A program made the translations under genes and the position numbers. A stretch of 64,000 nucleotides of DNA from JALZDI01 sp035557095 (GTDB lineage Bacteria; Actinomycetota; Actinomycetes; Propionibacteriales; Nocardioidaceae), in contig DATMEB010000132.1 in assembly GCA_035557095.1 (NCBI GenBank), positions 1 through 64,000 of the forward strand, in the 5' to 3' direction. This document shows, one piece after another, positions 49,528-57,878 of this stretch (position 1 is its first letter; the number at the start of each line of letters is the position of its first letter). The notes beneath the pieces were generated by a model. The model did not search any database. It was not told where the DNA came from and was given only the letters and a program-made list of their open reading frames with translations.

Positions 49528-50492
49528 CGGTTCATCACTCTCATGAACGCCGCCGACACGCCGGCACGGGCCTCGGCGTCGCGGATCGTGGTGCCGGTAT
49601 AGGTCATGAAGACGTCGTCGAGGCTGGGCCGGGTCACGGTGACCATCTCGATCGCGACGTCGAGCTTGCTGAACAGGCGCGGTACGAACTGGGCTCCACC
49701 CGGGACCGCGAACGTGACCGCCCCCTCGTGCATCGCGGCCTCGATGCCGAAGGTCCGTTGGAGCGCGGCGATCGCTGCCTCGTCGTCGGAGGTACGGATC
49801 TGCACCCGGTCCGCGCCGATCCCGCTCTTGAGCGCCTCTGGGGTGTCGATGACCGCGATCTGGCCCTCGTTCATGATCGCGATCCGGTCGCAGTGCTCGG
49901 CCTCGTCCATGTAGTGCGTCGTGACGAAGACCGTGATCCGCTCACGCCGGCGCAGCTCACCGATGTACTCCCAGATCGAGGCCCTCGTCTGCGGGTCGAG
50001 GCCGATGGTCGGCTCGTCGAGGAACAGCACGTGCGGAGAGTGCAGCAGGCCACGGGCGATCTCCAGCCTGCGGCGCATGCCACCGGAGAACGTCTGCACC
50101 AGGTCGCCGCGGCGCTCCTCGAGCCCGACCATGGTCAGCACCTCGTCCATCCGGCTGCGCAGCTGCGCCCGGGGCACGCCGTACAGCTCGCCGTGGAATC
50201 GGAGGTTCTGGTCGGCGGTGAGGTAGCCGTCCAGGGTCGGCTCCTGGAACACCAGCCCGATGTTGCGCCGGACCTCGGTGCGCTCGGTGCGCACGTCGTG
50301 CCCGGCGACCTCCGCCTCGCCCGACGTGGGCTCGGCGAGCGTGCACAAGATGTTGATCGTGGTCGACTTGCCCGCGCCGTTGGGACCCAGGAAGCCGAAC
50401 ACCTCACCCTCGTGGACCTCGAAGTCGATGCCCCGCACCGCCTCGATCTCGCCGTACCGCTTGGTCAGTCCCCTGACCTCGACCGCCACCAT
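49524..50492 (-). CDS. ABC exporter ATPase (DrrA-like)
   Basis: This 322-aa ATPase has Walker A GPNGAGKSTT (about 40-49), Q-loop VFQEPTLDGYLTA, signature FSGGMRRRLEIARGL (about 139-153) and Walker B HVLFLDEPTIGLD, followed by the DrrA-type C-terminal DUF4162-like region. The FSGGMRRRL signature is that of daunorubicin-resistance-type pumps. Its start faces two TetR operators, and it diverges from the TetR gene. Confidence 0.92.
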   Translation of the reverse strand: MVAVEVRGLTKRYGEIEAVRGIDFEVHEGEVFGFLGPNGAGKSTTINILCTLAEPTSGEAEVAGHDVRTERTEVRRNIGLVFQEPTLDGYLTADQNLRFHGELYGVPRAQLRSRMDEVLTMVGLEERRGDLVQTFSGGMRRRLEIARGLLHSPHVLFLDEPTIGLDPQTRASIWEYIGELRRRERITVFVTTHYMDEAEHCDRIAIMNEGQIAVIDTPEALKSGIGADRVQIRTSDDEAAIAALQRTFGIEAAMHEGAVTFAVPGGAQFVPRLFSKLDVAIEMVTVTRPSLDDVFMTYTGTTIRDAEARAGVSAAFMRVMNR

Positions 50493-50524
50493 CGCCCCAC
50501 CCTCTCGCTTCGCCCCGAGGCTTC

Positions 50525-50539
50525 TCTAACGCCGTTAGA
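50525..50539. promoter_or_regulatory. TetR operator 1
   Basis: TCTAACG-C-CGTTAGA, a perfect 15-bp palindrome in the 80-bp gap between the exporter ATPase and TetR genes. Confidence 0.75.
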
Positions 50540-50547
50540 CCAGTAGA

Positions 50548-50564
50548 CTCTAACACTGTTAGAG
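50548..50564. promoter_or_regulatory. TetR operator 2
   Basis: CTCTAACA-C-TGTTAGAG, a perfect 17-bp palindrome, ending 8 bp before the TetR ATG. Its centre is 24 bp from operator 1. Both share the half-site TCTAAC. Confidence 0.75.
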
Positions 50565-50572
50565 TGTCAAGC

Positions 50573-51241
50573 ATGGCCCTGTCCCAGCACGACATCGTCA
50601 GCACGGCGATCGCGCTGCTGCGCGCACAGGGCCTGAAGGGCGTCACGTTCCGCAAGATCGCGCACGAGCTGGGCGTCAGCGCGCCGACGCTGTACTGGCA
50701 CGTGGACAGCAAGCGGGCGCTGCTCGACCTGGTGGCCGAGGAGCTGGTGCGTGAGCAGCGGGCCGACCTCATGGACGAGCCGGCTCCCGGGGAGCCCTGG
50801 TGGGAGTGGCTGGAGGCCAGGTCCCAGGCGGTGTTCGACGCCCTGGTCCAGACCCGCGACGCACCTGCGGTCCTGGCCGGCAACCGGCCGAGCGAAGAGT
50901 CGCTGCCCGGGGTGGAGAAGGTGCTCCAGACGCTGGTGACCATCGGCATCCCCCCGGCCGACGCGCAGCAGGCCCTGTTCGCGATCGGCGCCTACGTCAT
51001 CGGCTCTGCCACCGAGTGGCAGGCCGAGGCCTCGCGCGCGGCGGACCACCCCGCCGGCGACGCACGCCTGGCCACCATCCTGCGTACCGGCGACTACCCG
51101 TACCTGACCGCGGCGGTCACCGGGATGCTCGAACAGCCGCACCGCGCGACGTTCGAGTTCGGCCTGCGGCTGATCATCGACGCACTGCGGGTGCGCTATG
51201 CCCCCGAGTCCCTCGACGCGGTCCGGTCGGTCGAGGCGTGA
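50573..51241 (+). CDS. TetR-family transcriptional repressor
   Basis: This 222-aa TetR repressor has the HTH domain SQHDIVSTAIALLRAQGLKG, then KIAHELGVSAPTLYWHVDSKRAL (about 27-49), and the TetR-class C-terminal helical domain of the TetR_C type. The palindromes 50525-50564 stand immediately before it, so it should repress itself and the exporter. ATG 50573 lies close behind operator 2 with no ribosome site, so the mRNA may be leaderless. Confidence 0.92.
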   Translation: MALSQHDIVSTAIALLRAQGLKGVTFRKIAHELGVSAPTLYWHVDSKRALLDLVAEELVREQRADLMDEPAPGEPWWEWLEARSQAVFDALVQTRDAPAVLAGNRPSEESLPGVEKVLQTLVTIGIPPADAQQALFAIGAYVIGSATEWQAEASRAADHPAGDARLATILRTGDYPYLTAAVTGMLEQPHRATFEFGLRLIIDALRVRYAPESLDAVRSVEA

Positions 51242-51342
51242 TCGGGCGGATGACTCTGGTCGTCGGGGAGGTCCGAGACCGATTGATTCCGTCATCCTCG
51301 CCGGTCTAGGTTGTGACCGATTCGACTGACAGGGGGCAGGGG

Positions 51343-51882
51343 ATGGGCAAGATCGTCAGCAACTTCTTCATCTCACTCGACGGTGTCGTCGAGGCGCCGG
51401 ACCAGTGGCACTTCGAGTGGTTCGACGACGAGATGGGCGGAATCATCGGCGGGGGCTTCTCCACCACCTCGGCGATGCTCATGGGGCGCCGGTTGTACAG
51501 CGAATGGTCGGAGTACTGGCCGGCGCACGCCGACGACGACTTCGGCAAGATCCTCAACGAGCTGCCCAAGTACGTCGTCACCGACAGCCTCTCCGAGGCC
51601 ACCTGGCAGAACACCACGCTGGTGCCCGGCCAGGGTGCCGCCGAGCGGCTGCGGCAGGTCAAGGCCGAGACCGACGGAGACATCTCGATGTCCGGGTGCG
51701 CCACCACCGTGCGGTGGCTGCTGCGCGAGGGCCTGCTCGACGAGCTCCGGCTGCTCATCCACCCGGTGGCCGTCGGGAAGGGACAGCGGCTGTTCGAGGA
51801 CACTGAGCTCACAAAGCTGCGGCTCGTCGACGAGCGGACACTCGGCAGCGGCGTTCTGTACGTCGCGTACGCACCGGCCTGA
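51343..51882 (+). CDS. DHFR-like (RibD C-terminal domain) protein
   Basis: This 179-aa protein is of the dihydrofolate-reductase-like RibD C-terminal family, with IVSNFFISLDGVVEAPDQW (about 4-22), MLMGRRLYSEWSEYWP and the C-terminal LRLLIHPVAVGKGQRLFED. These stand-alone proteins are common in actinobacteria and their reaction is mostly unproven; NADPH binding is likely. ATG 51343 follows a purine-rich GGGGGCAGGGG; an in-frame GTG at 51313 is possible. Not obviously linked to its neighbours. Confidence 0.85.
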   Translation: MGKIVSNFFISLDGVVEAPDQWHFEWFDDEMGGIIGGGFSTTSAMLMGRRLYSEWSEYWPAHADDDFGKILNELPKYVVTDSLSEATWQNTTLVPGQGAAERLRQVKAETDGDISMSGCATTVRWLLREGLLDELRLLIHPVAVGKGQRLFEDTELTKLRLVDERTLGSGVLYVAYAPA

Positions 51883-51905
51883 GTCGAGCGGCGCAGCGAC
51901 CAGGA

Positions 51906-53408
51906 TCAGCGCGTAGTCGTTGCGGCGTCGCGTGCCAGCAGGTTGGCGACATGCTCGAGATCGGTGCTCAGGGCACGGTCGTCGTCGAGTGCCGGCGAGA
52001 CGTCACGAATGCACGCACGCAGTGCCGACACCGACTCGCCGAGCACGAGGTCGTCGCCCAGAAGGTCACAGGCCTGCGCTGCTGCGAGGGCCTCGATCGC
52101 CAGGACGTGGCGGTACCAGTCCACGATGTCGATGAGCCGCAGGGCACAGGTGAAGGCGTTGGTCGAGTGGTCCTCGACCGAGGCTGCTCCCATCCTGGAG
52201 TCCACGCTCAGTGGTGCAGCGGCGTGGTGGATGTTGGCCAGGAGGGCTTGCGCGGTCTTGACGGTGGGGGCGAAGCCGGCACGACCGGCGCCGTGTCGGG
52301 TGAGGTTCTCCGGCAGTCCGCTGAGGCCGGGCTCCAGGAACCGCTGGAGCCGTGCCACCGACGCGGCGGCGGTCTGTGCCACCGCCAACGCCACCTGGTC
52401 GCAGGCGAGGGCGAGCAGCGGAGTGTGGAAGTTGCCGGTCGGCGCGACGCGTCCGTTTAGCACCACCGGGTTGTCGCCGTTGCCGTTCAGCTCTCCGGCC
52501 AGCACGTCCGCCAGCGCCTCGACGACATGTTCCAGAGCGCCATGTGTCGCGGCGACGCAGCGGAACGAGATCGGGTCCTGCAGCCGCCGTCCACGTCCGG
52601 TGGCGAGCAGCTCGCCTCCGGCGAGGTGACCCCGGACCCGGTCGGCCGCCCGGTGCTGTCCGGGCTGCGGTCGCAACCTCAGCACGGCATCGTCGATGAC
52701 ACCGGTTCCGGCGCGCCAGCCCTCGAAGCTCAGGGCCACGACACGAGCGGTCGACTCGAGGACAGCCTCGAGCTGTGTCAGGGACAACGCCGTGGTCCCC
52801 GCTGCGAGGGGGCTCGCGCTGCACAGCGCCAGGCCGTCGCGCCCGTCGAGCTGTACGGGTCGCAGCCCAGCCCGGCGCAGTGCGGTCCCACCGTCCACGC
52901 GCGCGCCGAGCACTTCTGCCTCGCCCTCACCGAGCAGCACCAGACCCACGTGCGCCATCTGCACGAGATCCGATGACCCGATCGACCCGACCCGGGGAAC
53001 GGTCGGGTGGACCTGCCGGTTCAGCATGTCCCTGAGCAGGGCTGCGACGTCCGGGGCGATCCCGCTACCGCCGCGGGCGAAGGAGGCGAGGCGGGCCACC
53101 ATCGCCGCCCGTACGACGGGGGGAGGCAGTGGCGCGCCCGTCGCGGTCGCCCGCGCGCGCACGGTCCGAAGCCCGGCCGTCGACGCCTCCGCTTCGCCCA
53201 TCCGAACCTGCGAGCGTGCACCGAGCCCGGTCGTCACGCCGTACACGGCTTCGCCCAGGTCGACGCTGCGCTCGACGACCTGCTTCTCCTCTGCCAGGCG
53301 CGCCCACACCCCGTGCTCGATCTCGACCTTGCGGCCCTCTTCGGCGACCGCGGACACCTCGCCGGCAGTGAGGGGTGCCGACCCCAGCAGGACAGTCACG
53401 ACACTCAT
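51906..53408 (-). CDS. Histidine/aromatic ammonia-lyase homologue with altered MIO motif
   Basis: This 500-aa protein spans the HAL/PAL fold: YGVTTGLGARSQ (about 56-67), ELNGNGDNPV (about 306-315) and FLEPGLSGLPENL. True ammonia-lyases form the MIO cofactor from Ala-Ser-Gly in a GSxGASGDL stretch; here the stretch is GSIGSSDLVQMAH (about 142-154), with the Ala changed and the Gly missing. MIO may not form in the usual way, so it may be a different lyase or a non-catalytic relative. No hut genes are near. It is the last gene of a flavin-monooxygenase/ABC importer operon. Confidence 0.8.
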   Translation of the reverse strand: MSVVTVLLGSAPLTAGEVSAVAEEGRKVEIEHGVWARLAEEKQVVERSVDLGEAVYGVTTGLGARSQVRMGEAEASTAGLRTVRARATATGAPLPPPVVRAAMVARLASFARGGSGIAPDVAALLRDMLNRQVHPTVPRVGSIGSSDLVQMAHVGLVLLGEGEAEVLGARVDGGTALRRAGLRPVQLDGRDGLALCSASPLAAGTTALSLTQLEAVLESTARVVALSFEGWRAGTGVIDDAVLRLRPQPGQHRAADRVRGHLAGGELLATGRGRRLQDPISFRCVAATHGALEHVVEALADVLAGELNGNGDNPVVLNGRVAPTGNFHTPLLALACDQVALAVAQTAAASVARLQRFLEPGLSGLPENLTRHGAGRAGFAPTVKTAQALLANIHHAAAPLSVDSRMGAASVEDHSTNAFTCALRLIDIVDWYRHVLAIEALAAAQACDLLGDDLVLGESVSALRACIRDVSPALDDDRALSTDLEHVANLLARDAATTTR

Positions 53409-53438
53409 GGTGCCGTACGGTGAGGAACCGCCTGGACG

Positions 53439-54794
53439 TCAGGCCACGCCACCCGCAGGTACCGAGGCGGGCGCGAAGAGCTGGTTCTCGGGTCGTGCCA
53501 GTCCGTAGTGCTCGCGCAGGGTCGTTCCGGAGTAGTCACGGCGGAGGAGGCCGCGCTGCTGGAGCAGCGGGACGACGAACTCCACGAAGTCCTCGAGACT
53601 CGCCGGCAGCAGCGGCGGCATCACGTTGAACCCGTCCGCTGCCCCGGACCGGAACCACTCCTCGATCGTGTCCGCGATCCTCTCCGGCGACCCGACGACG
53701 ACGAAGTGGCCACGGCCGCCGGCGAGCTTGTCGAGCAGCTCCCGCAGAGTGGGTCGCTCTGATCGTACGAACTCCGCGATGAGGACCGCGCGACTCTGTG
53801 CTCCTTGCACGCCCTGCGCGGGAGGGAGGTCTTCGACCGAGAGCCGCTGGTCGAGTGCGAGGTGGGACAGGTCTGCACCGCCGAAGCGTGCGGAGAGGTG
53901 TGCGAGTCCCACGTCGGCAAGGCTCAGCTCGCGCAGCTCGTCCTGCAGCTGTCGCGCCTCTGCGTCGGTCGACCCCAGGACGGGCGAGATTCCCGGGAGT
54001 ACGAGCAGGGAGTCTTCACGCCGGCCCTGGCGGCGTACCTCGGCCTTGATGTCGGCGTAGAAGTCCCGGGCCCCGTCGATGTGCATCTGGGCGGTGAAGA
54101 CCGCCTCGGCGAATCGCGCCGCGAACCGGCGGCCGGGCCCGGACGATCCTGCCTGCACCAGGACCGGACGTCCTTGCACCGGCCGGGGGATGTTCAGGGG
54201 ACCGCGGACCTGCTGGTACCTACCTCGGTAGTCGATGGGGCGCACCCGGGACGGCTCGACGTAGAGACCTGAGACGGGGTCGTCGACGACCGCGTCCTCG
54301 GCCCAGCTGTCCCACAGTGCGGTGACGACCTCGACGAACTCGTGTGCTCGCTCGTAGCGCTCGTCGTGGTCGTAGCCCTGGCTGCGGCTGAAGTTCGACT
54401 CGACGTCCTTCGCCCACGACGTCACGATGTTCCACCCGACACGCCCGCCACTGATGTGGTCGACCGAGGCGAACTGGCGGGCGAGGTTGAACGGCTCGGT
54501 GAAGGTCGCCGAGGCGGTTGCGATCAGCCCGAGCCGGGAAGTGGCCCCGGCGAGGGCGGCAAGCGTCGTGATGGGTTCCAGCCCGTCCGCCGCCCGGTGC
54601 TCGATCTGCTTGTTGAGCACGAGGTGGTCGGCGAGGAACATCGAGTCGAACCGGCCGCGCTCGGCGGTGGCGGCCAGCTTCTGGAAGTAGCCGATGTCGG
54701 TCAGGGGCTCGCCCGTCGAGCGTGGGTGCCGCCACGAAGCCTCGTGGTGCCCGCGACCGTGGATGAACAGGTTCAGGTGAAGCTCTCGCGTCAT
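53439..54794 (-). CDS. FMN-dependent monooxygenase, NtaA/SnaA/DszA family
   Basis: This 451-aa class C (two-component, luciferase-like) monooxygenase has FIHGRGHHEASWRHP at the start, FLADHLVL, and NIVTSWAKDVESNFS (about 141-155), all characteristic of the NtaA/DszA/SnaA branch. These enzymes use FMNH2 supplied by a separate reductase to cleave C-N or C-S bonds in chelators, sulfones and similar molecules. No reductase gene is close by. The start overlaps the ABC ATPase gene by 4 bp, so its substrate is probably imported by that transporter. Confidence 0.9.
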   Translation of the reverse strand: MTRELHLNLFIHGRGHHEASWRHPRSTGEPLTDIGYFQKLAATAERGRFDSMFLADHLVLNKQIEHRAADGLEPITTLAALAGATSRLGLIATASATFTEPFNLARQFASVDHISGGRVGWNIVTSWAKDVESNFSRSQGYDHDERYERAHEFVEVVTALWDSWAEDAVVDDPVSGLYVEPSRVRPIDYRGRYQQVRGPLNIPRPVQGRPVLVQAGSSGPGRRFAARFAEAVFTAQMHIDGARDFYADIKAEVRRQGRREDSLLVLPGISPVLGSTDAEARQLQDELRELSLADVGLAHLSARFGGADLSHLALDQRLSVEDLPPAQGVQGAQSRAVLIAEFVRSERPTLRELLDKLAGGRGHFVVVGSPERIADTIEEWFRSGAADGFNVMPPLLPASLEDFVEFVVPLLQQRGLLRRDYSGTTLREHYGLARPENQLFAPASVPAGGVA

Positions 54795-55564
54795 GCGGGG
54801 ACCTCCCGGAGGGCCGTGGCCGCCTCGTCGACTCCGAGCGCAGACAGCAGGAGTCGGCGGTCGTCCAGGCGGCTCTGATGGGTGAAGGGTGTCCTCGGCC
54901 GGTGGTCGAGGATGATTCTGCCGTCGTCGAGGACGAGAATCCGCTCTCCCAGCGAGAGGGCCTCGTCGACGTCGTGTGTCACCAGGACCACGGTGGGCTC
55001 GTGGTCGGCGACCAACCGGCGCAGGAGCTCGTGCATGCGCAGCCTCGTCAGAGCGTCGAGGGCGCCGAACGGCTCGTCGGCCAGGAGCAGCTGGGGCTCG
55101 CGCGCCAACGATCGGGCGAGCGCGACGCGCTGCTGCTCGCCTCCGGAGAGTGCGCTCGGGAAGTCTCCTTCGCGGCCCGCGAGACCCACGTCCTGCAGAG
55201 CCGCGGCTGCACGGGCGTGCGCAGCCCGGCCGCGAAGCCCCAGGGTCACGTTCGTCATGACCGACGCCCAGGGCAGAAGGCGAGAGTCCTGGAAGAGCAC
55301 AGAGCGTGCCTGGGGAACCGCGATCTGACCTTCGCCGAGAACGTCGGCGTCAAGGCCGGCGAGAGCACGAAGGAGAGTGCTCTTACCCGACCCGCTGCGG
55401 CCGATGAGGCAGACGAACTCGCCGTCGTCGATGGTGAGCTCGTCGATGCTGAGGGCGGTTCTGTCGTCGTAGCGCCGGGTCAGGCCGTACAACCTCACGT
55501 CGCTGGGCCCGGCCTCGGCAGAGGCAGTCGTGCGGCCACCGTTGGTCGACCGGTCGATGGTCAT
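54791..55564 (-). CDS. ABC importer ATPase, SsuB/TauB type
   Basis: This 257-aa ATPase has Walker A GRSGSGKST (about 49-57), the Q-loop LFQDSRLLPWASV, signature LSGGEQQRVALARSL and Walker B LLADEPFGALDAL. The start MTIDRSTNG at 55564 overlaps the permease stop by 4 bp. It belongs to the sulfonate/taurine/nitrate importer group, consistent with the neighbouring DszA/NtaA-type monooxygenase. Confidence 0.92.
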   Translation of the reverse strand: MTIDRSTNGGRTTASAEAGPSDVRLYGLTRRYDDRTALSIDELTIDDGEFVCLIGRSGSGKSTLLRALAGLDADVLGEGQIAVPQARSVLFQDSRLLPWASVMTNVTLGLRGRAAHARAAAALQDVGLAGREGDFPSALSGGEQQRVALARSLAREPQLLLADEPFGALDALTRLRMHELLRRLVADHEPTVVLVTHDVDEALSLGERILVLDDGRIILDHRPRTPFTHQSRLDDRRLLLSALGVDEAATALREVPA

Positions 55565-56439
55565 GATCCGAGTGCCTTTCGATAGGAGAGGGCCCGACGT
55601 TGGATGGCCTTCACGATTCCGTCGGAGAGCAGACCCATGGCGGCGTACACGACCAGACCCACGACGATCACGTCGGTCTGGCCGAAGTCGCGTGCCCGGT
55701 TCATCACGTAGCCGATGCCCTCGGTCGCGTTGATCTGCTCGAGGACGACCAGAGCCGTCCAGCACATGGTGACGGCGAGCCGGAGACCGGTGAGGAACCC
55801 GGGAAGCGCGCCGGGCAACGCAACCCGCCGGATGAACTCCGCGCGCCGGACGTCCGTGGTCTGGGCAAGCTCGACGTAGCGCTGGTCGATGCCGCGCAGC
55901 CCTGCGTGGGTGTTGATGTAGATCGGTACGAACACGCTCGCCGCGATCACGGAGACCTTCATGGACTCACCGATCCCCAGCCACAGGATCGCCAGCGGGA
56001 TCAGCGCCAACGTGGGCACCGCGCGCTTGATCTGGACGAGGCTGTCGATGCTTGCCTCACCGGCGCGGGTCAGCCCTGCGAGCAGAGCCGCAACGAGTCC
56101 CAGGCCAACTCCGACTGCAAGCCCCAGGTAGGCGCGTTGCGCGGAGGCGAGCAGATGGGGCAACAGCTCACCCGTCACCATCAGCTCGTAGCCGGTGGTG
56201 ACGGCCGTCCACGGTGCCGCGAGCTGCTGCGGTGACAACAGCCCGATGCTGGAAGCCAGCTGCCACACGACGAGGAGAGCCAGTGGTCCGAACGCAAGTC
56301 CCACGGGGCCGAGCTCTCGTGGAGCCAGCCGACGGAGCCTGATGTGCGACGGCCCCACTCCTTGACGCTCTGCGCTGTCGGCGTCCGGACCCCGTAGCCG
56401 CTGATGCGGGGCCAGCTTTGTCGGCGTCCAGGCAGTCAT
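55561..56439 (-). CDS. ABC importer permease, SsuC type
   Basis: This 292-aa permease has an unusually long hydrophilic N-terminus of about 40 residues before the first helix (LAFGPLALLVVWQLAS) and about six helices. The coupling loop is YVELAQTTDVRRAEFIRRVALP (about 188-209). It overlaps the binding-protein gene by 4 bp. Confidence 0.9.
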   Translation of the reverse strand: MTAWTPTKLAPHQRLRGPDADSAERQGVGPSHIRLRRLAPRELGPVGLAFGPLALLVVWQLASSIGLLSPQQLAAPWTAVTTGYELMVTGELLPHLLASAQRAYLGLAVGVGLGLVAALLAGLTRAGEASIDSLVQIKRAVPTLALIPLAILWLGIGESMKVSVIAASVFVPIYINTHAGLRGIDQRYVELAQTTDVRRAEFIRRVALPGALPGFLTGLRLAVTMCWTALVVLEQINATEGIGYVMNRARDFGQTDVIVVGLVVYAAMGLLSDGIVKAIQRRALSYRKALGS

Positions 56440-57500
56440 CGTCCCCCCCGGCTCGCGCCGACCTGGTCGACAGCCGCCGCTATAGCGGGGTCGAACTTCG
56501 TCACGAACTCCTTGTGCGCATCGAGCTTCTCGGGCAGGGCACCGGAGCGGTAGATGACGTCGACGGTCTCCTGTTGCAGGGCGATCAGCTTCTGGTCGAG
56601 GGGAGGGAACGTGACCTCTCCCTGTGCCTTGACCACATTCATGCCGTCAGCGGCGCTGAGCTGCTGCGTGTCGACGTGGTAGGCCTGGACCCACTGCTCC
56701 GGGTTGTCCAGCGACCACTGATGGGCGGCCACCCACCGCTGCACGAAGTCACGGATCGCGGCGGCCTTCGCGTCGTCGGCCAGTGCGCCACCGCGGACGT
56801 ACAGGTAGTGCAGCCCGTTCGACAGCCCCGACAGCTGGTCACCTGGAACCGCAGCCGCGCCCGACAGCCCCATGTACCTGGTGAAGTGCGGCTCGTTCAG
56901 CGGAGCGACGTCGACCTGGCCGGTCTCGATCGCGTCCGGGAAGTTCTCGACGTCCAAGGGGACGAGCTCGACATCCTGCTCGGTGAGGCCCGCCTTCTCC
57001 AACGCTCTCAGGACGAAGGGTTGACGCCCCGTCCCCTCGGCGAAGGCGATCTTCCTTCCCTTCAGCTGCTCCAGCCGGTTGATGTCGAGGCCACGCCGCA
57101 CGGCGAGCTGGTAGTCGGGAGCGCTGGTGCGAAGCGCGGCGACGATCGGGACGAGCTCTCCCGAGGCCTGGGCCTGGATCGGCGGGGTGTCGCCTACGTA
57201 GGCGAGGTCAACGGCGTCGCCACGGATCGCCTCCAGGATCTCGGGCCCACCGAGGAAGTTGGCGTACGTCGTGTCGCTGGCAACCTTCTCCTGCTGTCCC
57301 GAGGCACGCATGAGCGTTTGCGTCTCCTCGTTCTGGTCCGCGAAGACCAGCTCAGTGCCGCTCGGCACTTTCGTAGGTAGGGGATCGGACGAGATCGAGG
57401 CAAGCGAGGCCTCGTTCTGCGCGCAGCCCGCCAGCGTTGCGACGAGCATGAGCAGAACGGCGGACACGATGCGCTGGCCCGACTTCGATGTGCGCGGCAT
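56436..57500 (-). CDS. ABC importer binding lipoprotein, SsuA type
   Basis: This 354-aa lipoprotein has a signal peptide ending LVATLAGCAQNEAS and the NMT1/SsuA fold (ELVFADQNEETQTLM, LKGRKIAFAEGTGRQPFVLRAL). I chose ATG 57500 (MPRTSK) because GGAGGAG lies before it; 57527 is an alternative. It leads a leftward operon: binding protein, permease, ATPase, monooxygenase, ammonia-lyase homologue. Family ligands are sulfonates, sulfate esters or small organic acids. Confidence 0.9.
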   Translation of the reverse strand: MPRTSKSGQRIVSAVLLMLVATLAGCAQNEASLASISSDPLPTKVPSGTELVFADQNEETQTLMRASGQQEKVASDTTYANFLGGPEILEAIRGDAVDLAYVGDTPPIQAQASGELVPIVAALRTSAPDYQLAVRRGLDINRLEQLKGRKIAFAEGTGRQPFVLRALEKAGLTEQDVELVPLDVENFPDAIETGQVDVAPLNEPHFTRYMGLSGAAAVPGDQLSGLSNGLHYLYVRGGALADDAKAAAIRDFVQRWVAAHQWSLDNPEQWVQAYHVDTQQLSAADGMNVVKAQGEVTFPPLDQKLIALQQETVDVIYRSGALPEKLDAHKEFVTKFDPAIAAAVDQVGASRGGR

Positions 57501-57878
57501 CCAGCTCCTCCAAGTGTTCAAGTTCAAGGCAAGTGGGGGAGTTCTGCCGTCAGGGAAGTGGGCGCGGTTGCCGAGTCGCGAACCCGTTGATCCCCACGCA
57601 GCGCCTGTCGACTCCGCACTAGACCATTTAAGTTGAGTAAGTTACGCATATTAGGGTGATGGTCGTCAAACCGGTGGTCGGTGTGTCGGCCGGCTTTCGG
57701 AGGTTCACCCGGCGGGCGGCTGTCAGCGAGTGGCAGTGCGTGCGCGAACGACCAGTAGCTCCGCGGTCGTCATGTTGCGAGTCCTGAACGGAGACTGAGA
57801 CAACCCCTTGACGGACAACTTTTCAGCAGTCCAGGGTGTATGAAATTTCTCAGTCATGGCGCCGAGAGGAAACTGCAC
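57501..57878. other. Divergent promoter region, 378 bp, no gene
   Basis: The region between the two SsuABC-type operons holds an AT-rich stretch (57622-57655), the -35-like TTGACG (57808-57813) and inverted repeats at 57793-57855. No clear full promoter can be fixed by eye. In the first part a TTGAAC direct repeat (leftward strand) lies close to the SsuA start. Confidence 0.5.
57793..57855. promoter_or_regulatory. Inverted repeat pair around a -35-like element before the RpiR gene
   Basis: GACTGAGA (57793-57800) and TCTCAGTC (57848-57855) are perfect inverted copies 47 bp apart, and a GAAATTTC palindrome (57842-57849) overlaps the right copy. TTGACG (57808-57813) is between them. They are plausible RpiR targets for autoregulation. 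Confidence 0.4.

Noticed and set aside
51906..53408. Histidine ammonia-lyase of a hut operon
   Set aside because: The MIO segment is altered and no urocanase, imidazolonepropionase or formimino enzyme is adjacent.
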